Assembly (NCBI GenBank): GCA_963921825.1
Contig: OY997590.1
Coordinates: forward strand, 57,588,012-57,652,011
Reading direction: 5' to 3'
DNA length: 64,000 bases
DNA from: Erodium maritimum
Lineage: Eukaryota > Streptophyta > Magnoliopsida > Geraniales > Geraniaceae
The position numbers and the translations under genes are program-made. Positions 1-10,701 of this stretch are shown here, in pieces (position 1 is the stretch's first letter; every line of letters starts with the position of its first letter). The notes under the pieces are model-generated. The model was not told where the DNA came from. It searched no databases and saw nothing but the letters and a program-made list of their open reading frames with translations.

Positions 1-18
1 TAAGTTTAAAACATAATA

Positions 19-223
19 CTATTGTTGGGAACTGACTACAGAGGCATTCAAGGTAACTAAATTCATGAGTACGTTGGTCCAGTATTTCTTGTTCTCGTCA
101 ACGCCGGTCGTATTGATATCTTCTCCGCCGGTCACATAGTTTTCACCGACGCTATTACTAGTACTATTCACAGTGGCTTTCAGGCCCTCGTATTCGTCAA
201 TCGAAAATCCCTCCACGTTATCA
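19..223 (-). pseudogene. Displaced C-terminal tail of the MYB gene
   Basis: On the minus strand, directly after the MYB stop, a different frame encodes an acidic stretch ending in ENKKYWTNVLMNLV. A motif of this kind closes many MIXTA-like MYB proteins. It is joined to exon 3 by a frame change close to 222-240, next to the stop run TGATGATAA. The frame ends with a stop at 19-21. Either the allele has a frameshift that removes about 67 residues, or there is a base error in the assembly here. Confidence 0.65.
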
Positions 224-1336
224 TCACCATGATTGACTACCATTTTCGTTGTCGTACGACATGGCGCTTAGTGGTAGTATGGTAATATTGGCTTCCTTAG
301 ACTCTGGAAGGACCATAGTCGTGTTTTCAACCATACAACTCATTCCGGTATGGAAGCTGAGGGTCGACGTCGGAGATTCCAGGTGGTGGGCCATGATGGC
401 GGACAAAGCGGAGTTGCAAGATGAGGAAGGCGATAGTTGCGCCTGCCATGCCTTGAGCACGTCGAGACACGGAGGTCGCACCACCACCGGAAGCAGGTTG
501 TAGCTGTTTCTAGAGCCGGCGGAGGAGGAGAGGAGCTTCGACTCCCTGACGAGGCGGGTCTCCGCTTCTAGGCGAGCGCTCTCCCATTGAGCCATGTGGC
601 TTAGCCCTGTACAAGGCTTGTGGGTCACCGGGTCGATGCCCATTTTTATCAACCTTTTCTTTATATGAGTGTTCCAATGGTTCTTTATCTCATTATCGGT
701 TCTCTTTGGAAGGTGACTTGCTATGGCAGACCACCTAAGAAATCCCAACACGTACCAGGCATTAGTGATTTTGTCACAACTCACTATATATACAATGTAA
801 TATTCATCACTAATAGTAGTTCTAATACATTTTTTGACCACCAAAATTGTTCAAATATTATATCATTCATTATTAGGATTGGACCGGATTTATTATTTTA
901 TTCTTCATCATAAAAAAGTATGCTTTGTTTATTACGATCATATAACTAAATAAGACAAAATGTATACTTAAACAAATATGATAATTATATATAATCACCT
1001 ATTTCCAAGCAAGGCATGAAGTTGGATTATGGTTTGTTCTTCTTGAAGACTAAAATTTCCTCTTTTGATGTCAGGTTGAAGGTAGTTTGTCCACCTCAAT
1101 CTACAACTTTTGCCACATCTTTGGAGCCCTACATAAATATTAACACAAGAGAACATTCGTTCATCATATCCATTTCTTATTCGTTCACTACTATTCAGAT
1201 ATACGGATTAATTGTTACCAGCTTTAAGAGGCAAAGCACGCCAACTACCGTGTCCATGTTGCTCGATAAAATCCAAGAGCTTCTTGTCTTCTTCCGGAGT
1301 CCACAGACCTTTCTTCAAGCTCGGAGACCTTCCCAT
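224..1336 (-). CDS. R2R3-MYB transcription factor, MIXTA-like (subgroup 9), three exons
   Basis: Nuclear DNA-binding activator; in this subgroup the known roles are epidermal cell outgrowth, trichome and cuticle development. Exons on the minus strand are 1336-1219, 1128-999 and 734-224; both introns (1218-1129 and 998-735) have GT..AG ends, and the splice phases join exactly to give 252 residues. R2 has Trp12, Trp32 and Trp52; R3 has Phe65, Trp84 and Trp103, the usual R2R3 pattern. Two features point to subgroup 9: the sequence [11 protein letters not shown] after R3, and a later [11 protein letters not shown] motif. The bHLH-binding motif of R3 is not seen. Odd points: the N-terminus is about five residues shorter than usual (the CCDK-type stretch after MGRSP is missing) and the reading frame ends at a TGA at 224-226, before the expected C-terminal motif, which lies in another frame just downstream. 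Family is clear; whether the protein is fully functional is not. Confidence 0.88.
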
Positions 1337-1433
1337 ATCTAGGGAGTTGGAGTGTAAAGTACTACAGCTATAGCTAGGGTTTTGGAGGCAAGTTACAAGT
1401 ATGAGGATACAGTGGAGAAAGATTGTGTTATTG

Positions 1434-1446
1434 ATATATATATAGG
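1434..1446 (-). promoter_or_regulatory. Candidate TATA box of the MYB gene
   Basis: Read on the minus strand, a run CTATATATATATCAAT lies about 100 bases upstream of the MYB start codon. That fits a TATA element followed by a short 5' leader. The call rests on position and composition only. Confidence 0.4.
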
Positions 1447-1835
1447 GAAAAGGAAACAGATACTTGAAGACTACCTTAATATTTGTGGGGTGGTAGCTAA
1501 GGTAATTTACATGCATCGTACTACCTTAATTATCACAATCAAACAAAAGTAAAAATCCATGTCCTGTCGGTAGCCTTTGATGCTACCATGTAATGTCGTC
1601 TGTATCAAAAAAAGTGAAAAGATATTTATTACCGCAGTTATAGTGTTTGGTTGGAAAAGTTCTGTATCCCTTTCATGCAGTAAATATGCACCGCAGTAAA
1701 TATGTACCGTTGAATTTACAGATTTACTGTAAACTTGTGCTTATGGTAATATAAATTATTGCCTTTGATGCCTCTCAAATTTATGTATACACATCACTTG
1801 TACAAATTTCATGCAATGTGTGTCGGTACAAGAAG
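1447..1835. other. AT-rich DNA upstream of MYB, no gene seen
   Basis: About 390 bases of AT-rich sequence lie between the MYB promoter and the LINE insertion. A short direct repeat (gcagtaaatatg, around 1679-1706) is present. No open frame or known element is recognised. Confidence 0.5.
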
Positions 1836-1851
1836 TATTAGTTGCATAATT

Positions 1852-4352
1852 TTTTTTTTTTTTGAGAAGAAATGGTAATATTCATTAATAATAACTTAAC
1901 TCGGGGACCCCCCACTGGGACGTCCTCGTACATAAACCAAACTGGAATAATTGAAAAACAAGTGCATAAAGAGTAAATGTGCTCATTAGCATAATAGTAG
2001 GTCGGGGATTTGGGACTGCGGTAGCATCCGGAGATACCGATACAGTGTACGCCAACCAAAGGAACTGATCGAGCAGACCAGACGATAGGTAAACAGTGGT
2101 GGACCCATTACTCCCCCGGTATGTCAGCGTGCGTCGTCCTCCCTTGCATGATAGTGGTAGGGCTCCTGAACGCGGGAATGCTGACCCCGAAGTGGTAGGG
2201 GAGTAACCTGTCAGCTGTTGGTGGTACCAATGCCACCAGTACACCAGGGAGAAGGTACAGCCGACCAACCCCTCCCTGGCCCCCGTCCAACTCATTCCTG
2301 GAGGCGAGGGTGCTTGGAGCCCCCCGCCGCTGTAGTTGAAACCTCATTGGACGCCGCCGAGTCCTCTTCCTCTTCCGGCTCCTCCTCCCTCACCAGTCTC
2401 TTGGTCCCAAACAGAGACGGGGCTACATCCCTTGCCATCCACGCAGCTCCGTCCTCCTCGACCCCTGCATGGCTGCGCCCCCGCCAGCCCGACCCCTCCG
2501 GCCTTCCAGGTGTTCGTGGGGCCTCTTTAGCCCGGACACCTCTGTCCGACCCCCCTACACCTCTGTCCGACCCACCTAAGTAGGTCCAGTTCGTCCCCGG
2601 GGTGGCCTTCCCATGCTTCGCCTTCTCCAAGGCAGATCGCGGGTCTCCAGGTGCTCGTAGGGATACACCCCTCGAGCTGCCCACAACCGGGCAGACCGGG
2701 AAGAGGTGACCCGCACAGCAGCACCCGAAGCAATGTTCAGGTAGAAATTCATAAGAAATTAGCAGGCGAGTCCGTACCTGCGAGACAGAAAGGCGGAACC
2801 AAAGCTGGCTCTACAGAGGAATCCTGATATCAGCCCTGATCCGAACTTTCATAAAGTCCCCCCAGCAAAGCCCGTCCTTATCAACATCCACGCCTTGACA
2901 GACGCCCAGTGCGTTGCCAACCCTGAAGCCCACATCCCTCGTCCAGGCCCCTATTGGTAGATTTGAGACCCGCGCCCAAACCGAGAAATGATGGAACTGC
3001 AAGTCACTAACCTGCATATGCGCCCTCAGGTCTGTGAACAAGACCAGAGAGTCTCTAAAGGACCAGGGTTCACCCAGAAGAACCCTCCCCCTTTCTTTGG
3101 CCGTCTTGAAAAAGAAGGCCACAAGGCCACCTTCCAGTGGCTTAGCCTCGACCTTCATCCCCCAGATGTCCTCCATACGCGCCACCACAGACTTCCAGAA
3201 AACAGACTTGGCGGTCAGGACCTTTGCCGCCAGCGCATACTTATAAAGATTGCTCCTGCCCGTAACCTCCTGAACGGGGACCACAACTTCCTTGATCCGC
3301 ATATCCCCCATCTGACGGTCCAGCTCCCCCTGTGCCCCCCTATCGGTCCCATTAGGCACCCGTGCCTCGCCCCCAGGAGACGAGACCGGCACCCGAACAG
3401 GCCCGGATCTTGGATCCACCTCGCTCGGCCCACCTTGACCAACCCGACCCGCCCCATATCGGGCGGCCCACTCCGCTACGTCACCCACACCGCCCCGAGT
3501 CCAGCCCGGGTGAGGGCCCAGCCCAGGTCGCGGACGAGCAGGCCTACGGGCATCGGACATGAACCCTCGGCCCAAACCCGCCTCTTCCCTGACCCGGCCT
3601 GGCGAAACCCTAGCCGCCATCGGCTCCTTCCCTTGCCTTCGCCGCCAAGTCATCGCCTCCGGCACCTCCTTCGCTGCCAGCACCGCCTCCGGCACCGGTG
3701 ACCCCGGCCTCGCCCCCACGTCGGCCATAGAGTCCGAGGAGACCACCACGGGATCTCCTCCCGTTCCATGCAGAGCCCCCTCCACGGCACCAACGCCGCC
3801 CTGCTCCGTCCCCCTCTGGATCCCGCCACCGCCCAACCGCCGCGGCCTGGGTCCCCCCGCCACCGTACGACGGAGAGTGGGTGGCCCAGTTCGAAGCCGA
3901 CCACCCACCACCCAGCCATCCTCCGCCACCGGGGTAGCCGAGAAGTGCATCACCGGTGATCCCGGCTCCCTTCCCGACCAAACCCCCTCCGATACCATCG
4001 GCGTTACTTCCTCCGCCGGCGTCAACTCCTCAACCGGCGTCTCCTCCGTGGACGCCTCCGAGCCTCGCTCCGAGTCCTCCTCCGGTTCAGCCCACCCGTG
4101 CCCGAGGACATCTCCCTCCATCGGAGAGCCGTCCTGCTCGCCAGACACCTCTAGACGCGGCCCCCAATGGACGACGTCCTCCACACCCTCCTCTCCACTC
4201 GTCACCATCTTCGTCGAAGGCACCATGGACAGCGGCTGTGTATCGCAAAACCTGCACTCAAACCCTAGCAGAGAACCTAGAGAGAGAGCGGCTGCGTCTC
4301 GAATCGAAGGTGTAGTTGAAAGTTGGAATAATATCAAACTTAATTAGGTGCT
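1852..4352 (-). mobile_element. LINE-type retrotransposon with ORF1 only
   Basis: The element is inserted in minus orientation. Its 3' end is a poly(A) tail, seen as a T run at 1852-1863. The 16-base TSD tattagttgcataatt is present at 1836-1851 and again at 4353-4368, so both ends are fixed. It is only 2.5 kb long: a GC-rich ORF1 with gag-like domains, then about 430 bases of non-coding 3' sequence. No endonuclease or reverse transcriptase frame is present, although plant L1-type LINEs normally carry both in ORF2. It may be an internally deleted copy or a non-autonomous ORF1-only family. Confidence 0.85.
2292..4337 (-). pseudogene. LINE ORF1 (DUF4283-type domain plus CCHC zinc knuckle), one in-frame stop
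   Basis: ORF1 proteins of plant LINEs bind the element RNA. The frame opens with an ATG at 4335-4337, but the ATG at 4224-4226 is a more natural start because it leaves a 126-base leader. The first 350 residues are low-complexity, rich in Gly, Pro, Arg and Glu. A DUF4283-like domain follows, at about residues 361-508 (NLYKYALAAKVL to DFMKVRIRADIR). A TAG at 2811-2813 interrupts the frame. The same frame then continues with a CX2CX4HX4C zinc knuckle (first Cys codon 2730-2732) and an acidic tail, and stops at 2292. The single stop between two conserved domains is either a late nonsense mutation or a read-through codon. Much of the track on the opposite strand is only the shadow of this GC-rich frame. 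Confidence 0.8.
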
Positions 4353-4368
4353 TATTAGTTGCATAATT

Positions 4369-4504
4369 GATATACATATCTTCTTGTCTTTTTTCTTCTG
4401 GTTGGTTAACTCGGTTGATGTTCGGACAGCTCGCTGTGCCATAGGTAGGTGGGAGATGATTGATGCAGCTAAAAACAATCCGAGTTTTTTGCATGACAAG
4501 GAAG
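4369..4504. other. Short spacer between two LINE insertions
   Basis: This is AT-rich flanking DNA between the right TSD of the ORF1-only LINE and the T run of the next LINE tail. No gene is seen. Confidence 0.4.
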
Positions 4505-4735
4505 TTTTTTTTTTGGTAGTGAAAGGTGTACATATATTATTAATTAAAATAAAGGGACGTCTTGAGATACTAACCCTATCCCTAGACTTAGTCGTTATGG
4601 AGTTTCTACATGCCACCATCGCTCTCGCGTCGCCTACAGCTGTTGTCGGACTGGTAGTCCAAGTGTTCATCTGTCCCATCGGGTCGCACCTCTCGCAGAC
4701 CGCGCCTGGTGCGGGGGGTATATACCGATGAGATT
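4505..4735 (-). mobile_element. 3' tail of a second LINE, truncated
   Basis: A T run at 4505-4514 followed by ggtagtgaaaggtgtacata reads on the minus strand as a typical plant LINE 3' end with a poly(A) tail. No coding part is recognised. The fragment stops where the gypsy solo LTR begins at 4736. No TSD was found for it. Confidence 0.55.
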
Positions 4736-5335
4736 TGTCACGCCCCAAATCCGGTTTTGACCGGACTCGAGACGTGAACTAAAATAACAATTGAATGATA
4801 AAGATAAAAGTAAACTTAAACAGATTAAATCTCCAAATTTAGTTTCAATCAAATAACTCCGATAAAACATGATCTGAAACCGATGTTATGAGTCAAAAGC
4901 TCAAAAATATAACACAATGAGATAAAGTCTAATACGAAATGAGAAAGTACGTCTCTAATACAGTAACCAACCAGACCCTCAATGAGCTCCCGAGCCCTGA
5001 GATGTCCTAAAAGCCTACTCACCAACAAAATCTGTAAAACAGTAAAAACAGAGGGGTGAGCTTACGCTCAGTAAGAAAAGTAGTAAAAGGGAAAAGGGCT
5101 TCCGTTACGTTACCGAAAATACCTGATCGATAACTCTTACTCAAAACTGACAGCCAAATAGAAAACAACGGAAACATAACGACATCGATAAGAGTATTAA
5201 ATTGAAGAGACATACGAACAACTAGACATGATGCTACTAAGACCGCTACGACGTTGATCGGATCCAAAACACACAAGCTAAGAACATGTATTCAAGACAA
5301 TTCAATCATCACGCATAACTCAATAAATATATCAT

Positions 5336-5830
5336 ACCGGAATACCCCCTCGGTCTAGATATCTTCCCGAAAACGCACATCATGGTAAGGCAAATAATAT
5401 ATCATACCGGAAACGCACATCGGCCTAGATATCTTCCCAAAGATACCCCCTCGGGGTAAACAACCATACGTCATACCGGAAACGCACATCGGCCTAGACG
5501 TCTTCCCGGAGTTACCCCCTCGATCGGGGTACACAATCATATACCATACCAGAAATGCACATCGGCCTAGGTAAGCAACGTACATCATACCGGAAACGCA
5601 CATCGGCCTAGATGTCTTCCCGGAGTTACCCCTTCGGGGTACACAATCATATACCATACCGGAACGCACATCGGCCTAGGTAAGCAACGTACATCATACC
5701 GGAAATGCACATCGGCCTAGATGTCTTCCCGGAGTAACCCCCTCAGGGTACACAAACATATACCATACCGAAAACGCACCTCGGCCTAGGTATCTTCCCG
5801 GAAACACACCTCGGGGTACACAAACAAAAC
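5336..5830 (-). repeat. Minisatellite inside the outer solo LTR
   Basis: The block accggaaacgcacatcggcc recurs near 5407, 5475, 5589 and 5698, separated by variants of gtcttcccggagttaccccc. The array is imperfect, with units of variable length. Other LTRs of this superfamily in the window carry a different array at the same relative place, before the conserved hairpin. Confidence 0.75.
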
Positions 5831-6596
5831 CACACAATAGCATACCAAACACAATACAATGAACTCACATACCAACAACTTACCGGCACAACCTACCGAG
5901 CATATCACATCGGTCTATCACTCACCCGATCATATCACAAAACAACAATTCAATTCACATTCATCGCACTCACTCGATCAATCATATCAAGAACAAACAT
6001 TCGTATCATATTCATATAGCATGTTATGACTGTCACACCCCAAATCCGGTTTTGACCGGACTCGAGACGCGAACTAAGAACAATAATTAAATAATAAGAA
6101 AAAGAGATTTAATAAAGCAAGTTCCATGAAACATAGTTGAAATCCAAAGTCAAGAGTCAACAGTTCTATAAACATAAGATATAGTTGATACAAAGGCAGT
6201 ACGTCTCTAGAAAGAAAAATTCTCAAAGCCTCAAAAAGCTCCCGAGCCTTGAGACCATCTCTAGATCTACTCACCAAGGAAACATGTACAAAACAGTAAA
6301 CAAGAAAGGGGGTGAGCTTACGCTCAGTAGGAAAAAAGTGGTTAAGTAAAAGGAACCCCCGCTTGGCGATAACACACAATTTGTACAATTATCCAAAGGT
6401 TCCGATTAGTACGATTAACCAAAAGAACACCATAATCAAATATCAACAAGAACTGCAATGCTTAATAAAACAGTAACTCAAGGAGATCAAAGGAGAGGCA
6501 GTTTATTCTTTAATAAAAATAACCAAAGAAAGCACGTAATAACGTCACATAGATCACTTAAACCGCAATACTCCGATCCACATTTGGTCAATGTAT

Positions 6597-7062
6597 CATA
6601 TCGGATTGCCCCTCGGCCTAGAGGAGACACATATCGTCGATGCTACCGGAAACATCCCTAAGGGGACACATCTCATCGGAGCTCTCGGAAATGTCCCCAA
6701 AGGACCATAGATCATCGGGGTGAAGTAAGATGTCCTCCCGGAAATGCTCCCGCAGGAACGCATACACTCGGGGTGAAGCAACAAGTAAACAATCCCCTCA
6801 GGGTCAACAACCTCACGTCATACCGGAATTCCCTTCGGCCTGGACGTCTTCCCGGGGTTCACATCGGGGTAATACAGTACCGGAATTCGCATCGGTCTTC
6901 CCGAGATTCGCATCAAGGTTACCACAATCCATCGGCCTAGGTACTACCCTACACCGGCATACTCCCTCGGTGTAGGTACCATACCGGAACACAAATCATT
7001 GGTCTAGGTACTACCCCACACCGGCATACTCCCTCGATGTAGGTACCATACCGGAACACAAC
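6597..7062 (-). repeat. Minisatellite inside the nested solo LTR
   Basis: Imperfect repeats with cores ataccgga, cctcggcctag and actccctcg, including two near-identical blocks around 6938-6985 and 7005-7055. This is the counterpart of the array at 5336-5830, with diverged units. Confidence 0.65.
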
Positions 7063-7904
7063 TCCTCCTGGAACACACAGAAAGAGAATAACACGCATCA
7101 CAAGTCATAGTTCGACCAGAGCTTAGCAAACCCAACAATCTTACCACAACACGCACAAAGAACTCATAATACCAATCATGCCTTACTGTCATGACTTACC
7201 AACCACGTTCCATCGGTCTATCACTCACCCGATCATATCATTTGACACAATCAATTCACAATCAACAATCACTCAATCAATCATAACACGGATCAACCAT
7301 TCACATACAATCATCATAATTATTCTAGTTTAGTGTGACTCTTATATTAACCTAAAGACGGAGCATGCATCAATACTAAGGACGAACAATCATCAATAAG
7401 TACATTCACAAGCAATCCTAAGGCTCGACAATTTCCCAAAGTATTGAAAGCGGTTAACTAGTAAATCACATCCTATATGCATACTAAGACTCGTCCGATT
7501 ATTATTGTAATTGAAAAACAGTTATTCTAGTGAATCACATCCTACATGCAAACTAGAACCTTTCCGGTTATTATTATCCTATAGGCATACTATTAGCGTT
7601 CTTTAAATTAAGAGAGGAGTTTAGTACTTTACCCTACCTCGAAATCTCCAGCGCTCAAATATACCTAGCTGCAGATGTCCGGGCTAGCTTCCTCTCCGTC
7701 TTCTCACGTGACTCCCAAGGTTTCCTCCTTCGTTGAGCTCGGGTCCAAGGTCTTCAATCACAAATAACACCACAATTAAAGGCTAAACAGGGAGGTTTAA
7801 GAGGCAAGCATCTATTTAAAACCCCCCAAGCTAACGGTTCAAAGGACAAGACCGAATTAGACGAAAACACCCAAAAAGGACCCAAAACAGGTCTCCCACG
7901 GATC

Positions 7905-8030
7905 GGGTCACGGATCCGTTACCTGCGTCGTCACGGTTGTCCTCACGGAGCCGTGACTGACGCCGTCACGGTCTCCCTCACGGAGCCGTGACGTCTCCCG
8001 TCATGGTGTCCGTCACGGATCCGTGACAGG
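7905..8030. repeat. Cluster of CACGGATCCGTGA-type palindromes
   Basis: Six or so copies of tcacgg paired with ccgtga lie within 125 bases, including the perfect 16-base palindrome at 8012-8027 (gtcacggatccgtgac). The same motif recurs at 21816-21831 (one mismatch) and 21866-21879, in the leader of the gypsy element. Confidence 0.75.
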
Positions 8031-10701
8031 TCTGACGGGTTCCGTCCTTCTTCTTCCTCCAGCTCCCTTTTCACGAAATTTCAGTCCAAAAACTCCAATT
8101 TTTTCAAACCCAAACCTCCAAAACAGTTCTAAAACCTTCAATAACTCAATACCCAACATGGGTCTTCAACAAACTCCATAAATCCAAATCAAAACCATCA
8201 TCTACTTCCTTTTTATCTTAAAAAAAACATCATCCAAAGTCATCTTCCCAAAACCCAACCATTTTCATGTTCTTCCTTCTAAACCTACAAATCAAAACTC
8301 AAGGAAAACGAAATTGGATGAAGGATTTACCTTAGGAGTGGAATGGGGATGAAGAAGATGATGTTTTGGAGAGTTTTTGGGAAGCAAACAACCTTAAGAC
8401 TCCATTTTTGCACCTTTCTTCACCTTTAATCTTCAAAGTTCCTTCTTCTCTTCCTCTCTCTCTCTAATTTCTTCCAGCACAAATAAAGAGGAGAAAAGTG
8501 ACCACAAGTGCTTTAAACACCTAGCTTGTTGAAGTTCCAAAAATGCCCTTAGGTCCCAACCTTCCAATTTGGCTTTTGTGAGGGTAAATGGGTCCTTTGA
8601 GACCCATTTTTTCTCCTTCAAGCCACTAAGGACATGTGTCCTAGTGGGGACCACTTAGTTCTTAGGAAAATCCAGAATTTCCAATTTACTTTGTTTTAGT
8701 CGATAAAAAGTCCTGGTTTGACCAAACGTTGACTTTTCCAATATTACAGTCAAACGAAAGGAAATGGCGCAACTAAGCTAACCGTGATGACGGTTAAGCT
8801 TTTCGGCCCCGGGAAGGTCTCGAATGACTCCCGGAGTCATCGATTGACTTTTCCGGCCGAAAGTCAAACTTTGCCAAAAACTACCGGTTCGACCGGGGGC
8901 GGTTCTTACAATGACTCTTAAAGAAATCAAGGAAGATAATATGCATCAACATTTAAGGACTAAAGACTACAATCAAGCACAATCAACAATCAATCCTAAG
9001 GCTCGATATGGCCATTCTACCAGCACGGCAATTCCCATAATTGAAAGCGGTTATTCTAGTGAATCACATACTATATGCAAACTAAGACTCTTCCGGTTAT
9101 TATTATACTATATGAATACTATTAGCATTCTTTAAATTAAAAGTGGAGTTTACTACTCTTCCCTACCTCGAAAGTAATCCAATCCTAGCAGCGGACGACC
9201 TGGCTAGCTTCCTCCTCGTCACTTCACGAAATCCAAAAATCTCCTCCTCCGCCACGCTCTGGTCCAAAGTCTAAGATTACAAGCAATACAAGAATTAATG
9301 CTAATTCAAGTGTGGATTAAAGAGGGAAATACCCAAGCTAATCCCAATTGCTCAACTTAGCAAAATGGGCCCGGAAGGCCCATTTTGCTCGGAATCGGGA
9401 AAACTTTCCTCTGGAATCCAGAAATTCCCTTTTTCATGTCTAACAACATAATTAATTTACTTGCTCCAGCGCACTTGACGGAATCCAATTTCGGGGTCCG
9501 AGTCTTCCCAATTTCGCAATTAAAGTTTCTAATCGCTTTTTCCGAAATTTCATGAATCACATCCATAATTCGTTCCGGGTGTGAAATAATCGTCCCGGGG
9601 TTCACCCACGATCGTCCAATTTACGAAATCACCAAAACCCAGCCATGTGGGCCCCACGGCCACACATGCCTATGTATGGCCAAATCAGGCCGCCCGGTCA
9701 CGGTTCAAGGTGGCCGGACCATGGTCGGTCCTTTCCAAGGATGGCCGAGCCATGGCCGGTCCTTTTCCTCTCCGGTGGCCGGATTCCGGCGACCGGCCAG
9801 ATCTCTGGCGAGCCTCCGGTCGCCGGAAAAATATCTAATTTATCCAACAAGCTCCTAACTAGTTCTAGGTTCTCTTAATCACCATTTTTAAGCTTTAGAA
9901 CTTCAATTTTCACCTCAAATCATCCAAAGTTTCAAGACCCAGGTGGGTTTCATCAAAAACTACTCAAACCAAGTTATCTCCATCATCAAACTCCACCTCT
10001 TCTTCACAAATCAACATTTAAGTCATCCAACAGCCAAAACCCACTAGTTCAAGTCATCTCTACTCAAACCCACAACATTAATTTCATCAAATGAGGAAAT
10101 AAAGCATACCAACCTCTTGGAAATGGAGAGATGAAGTACATTTGAGAAGATTTGGTGTAGAAATGATCAAAAAGGAGTCTCCTTTATCTTGCTTCTTCTT
10201 TAAGCTTCAATGTTGCTTCAATGGAGTTTTGCATTCTCTATCTTCTCACCAAGGAGATTTCGACCAGGAGGAAGAAAATGGGCTGAATTGATGCCCTATG
10301 TGGTCTTATCCTCAAGGTGGAAATGTCCCTTTGTCCTTTAGTCCGTCTCTCTCTATTTTTTCCTTATGTGGGGGCCATTTGGTCTTTTAACCCACCTTTC
10401 TTCCCCTCCAAGCTTACATGGACATGTGTCCATGTGGGGACCACTCTTACCCCAAAATATCTAAGCTCTTATTATTTTATTCGATAATAATCCAAAATTG
10501 ACCTAGTTTGACACGGGTTTGACTTTTTCACAAAAGATGTCATTTGACAGGAAATGACCCAACGAAGCTAACCGTAACGACGGCTAAGTTTTTTGGGTCC
10601 CGGAAAGGTCCCGAAAGACTCCCGGAGTCATTGGTTGACTTTTCCGGAAAAAAGTCAACTTTCGCCGAAAACCGCCGGTTCGACCGGGGGAGGTTCTTAC
10701 A

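Larger units (their letters stand above)
6031..8910 (-). mobile_element. Nested Ty3/gypsy solo LTR (2.9 kb)
   Basis: It begins TGTCACACCCC and ends GGTTCTTACA, with a perfect 5-base TSD atgac at 6026-6030 and 8911-8915. Its ends closely resemble those of the LTR it interrupts, so it is the same family inserting into itself. It contains an imperfect array with ataccgga cores (6597-7062) and a cluster of CACGG/CCGTG palindromes (7905-8030). There is no coding region. Confidence 0.88.
4736..10701 (-). mobile_element. Ty3/gypsy solo LTR, minus orientation, split by another LTR
   Basis: The segment starts TGTCACGCCCC and ends GGTTCTTACA, the two ends of this long-LTR family read in reverse (sense ends: TGTAAGAACC and GGGGCGTGACA). 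Leaving out the nested LTR at 6031-8910 and one TSD copy, it is about 3.1 kb. Flanking bases are agatt (4731-4735) and ggatt (10702-10706): a TSD with one mismatch. No internal coding region is attached, so it is a solo LTR left by LTR-LTR recombination. Confidence 0.8.

Noticed and set aside
3559..4347. 262-codon frame on the plus strand
   Set aside because: Antisense shadow of the GC-rich LINE ORF1, rich in Pro and Ser with no motif.
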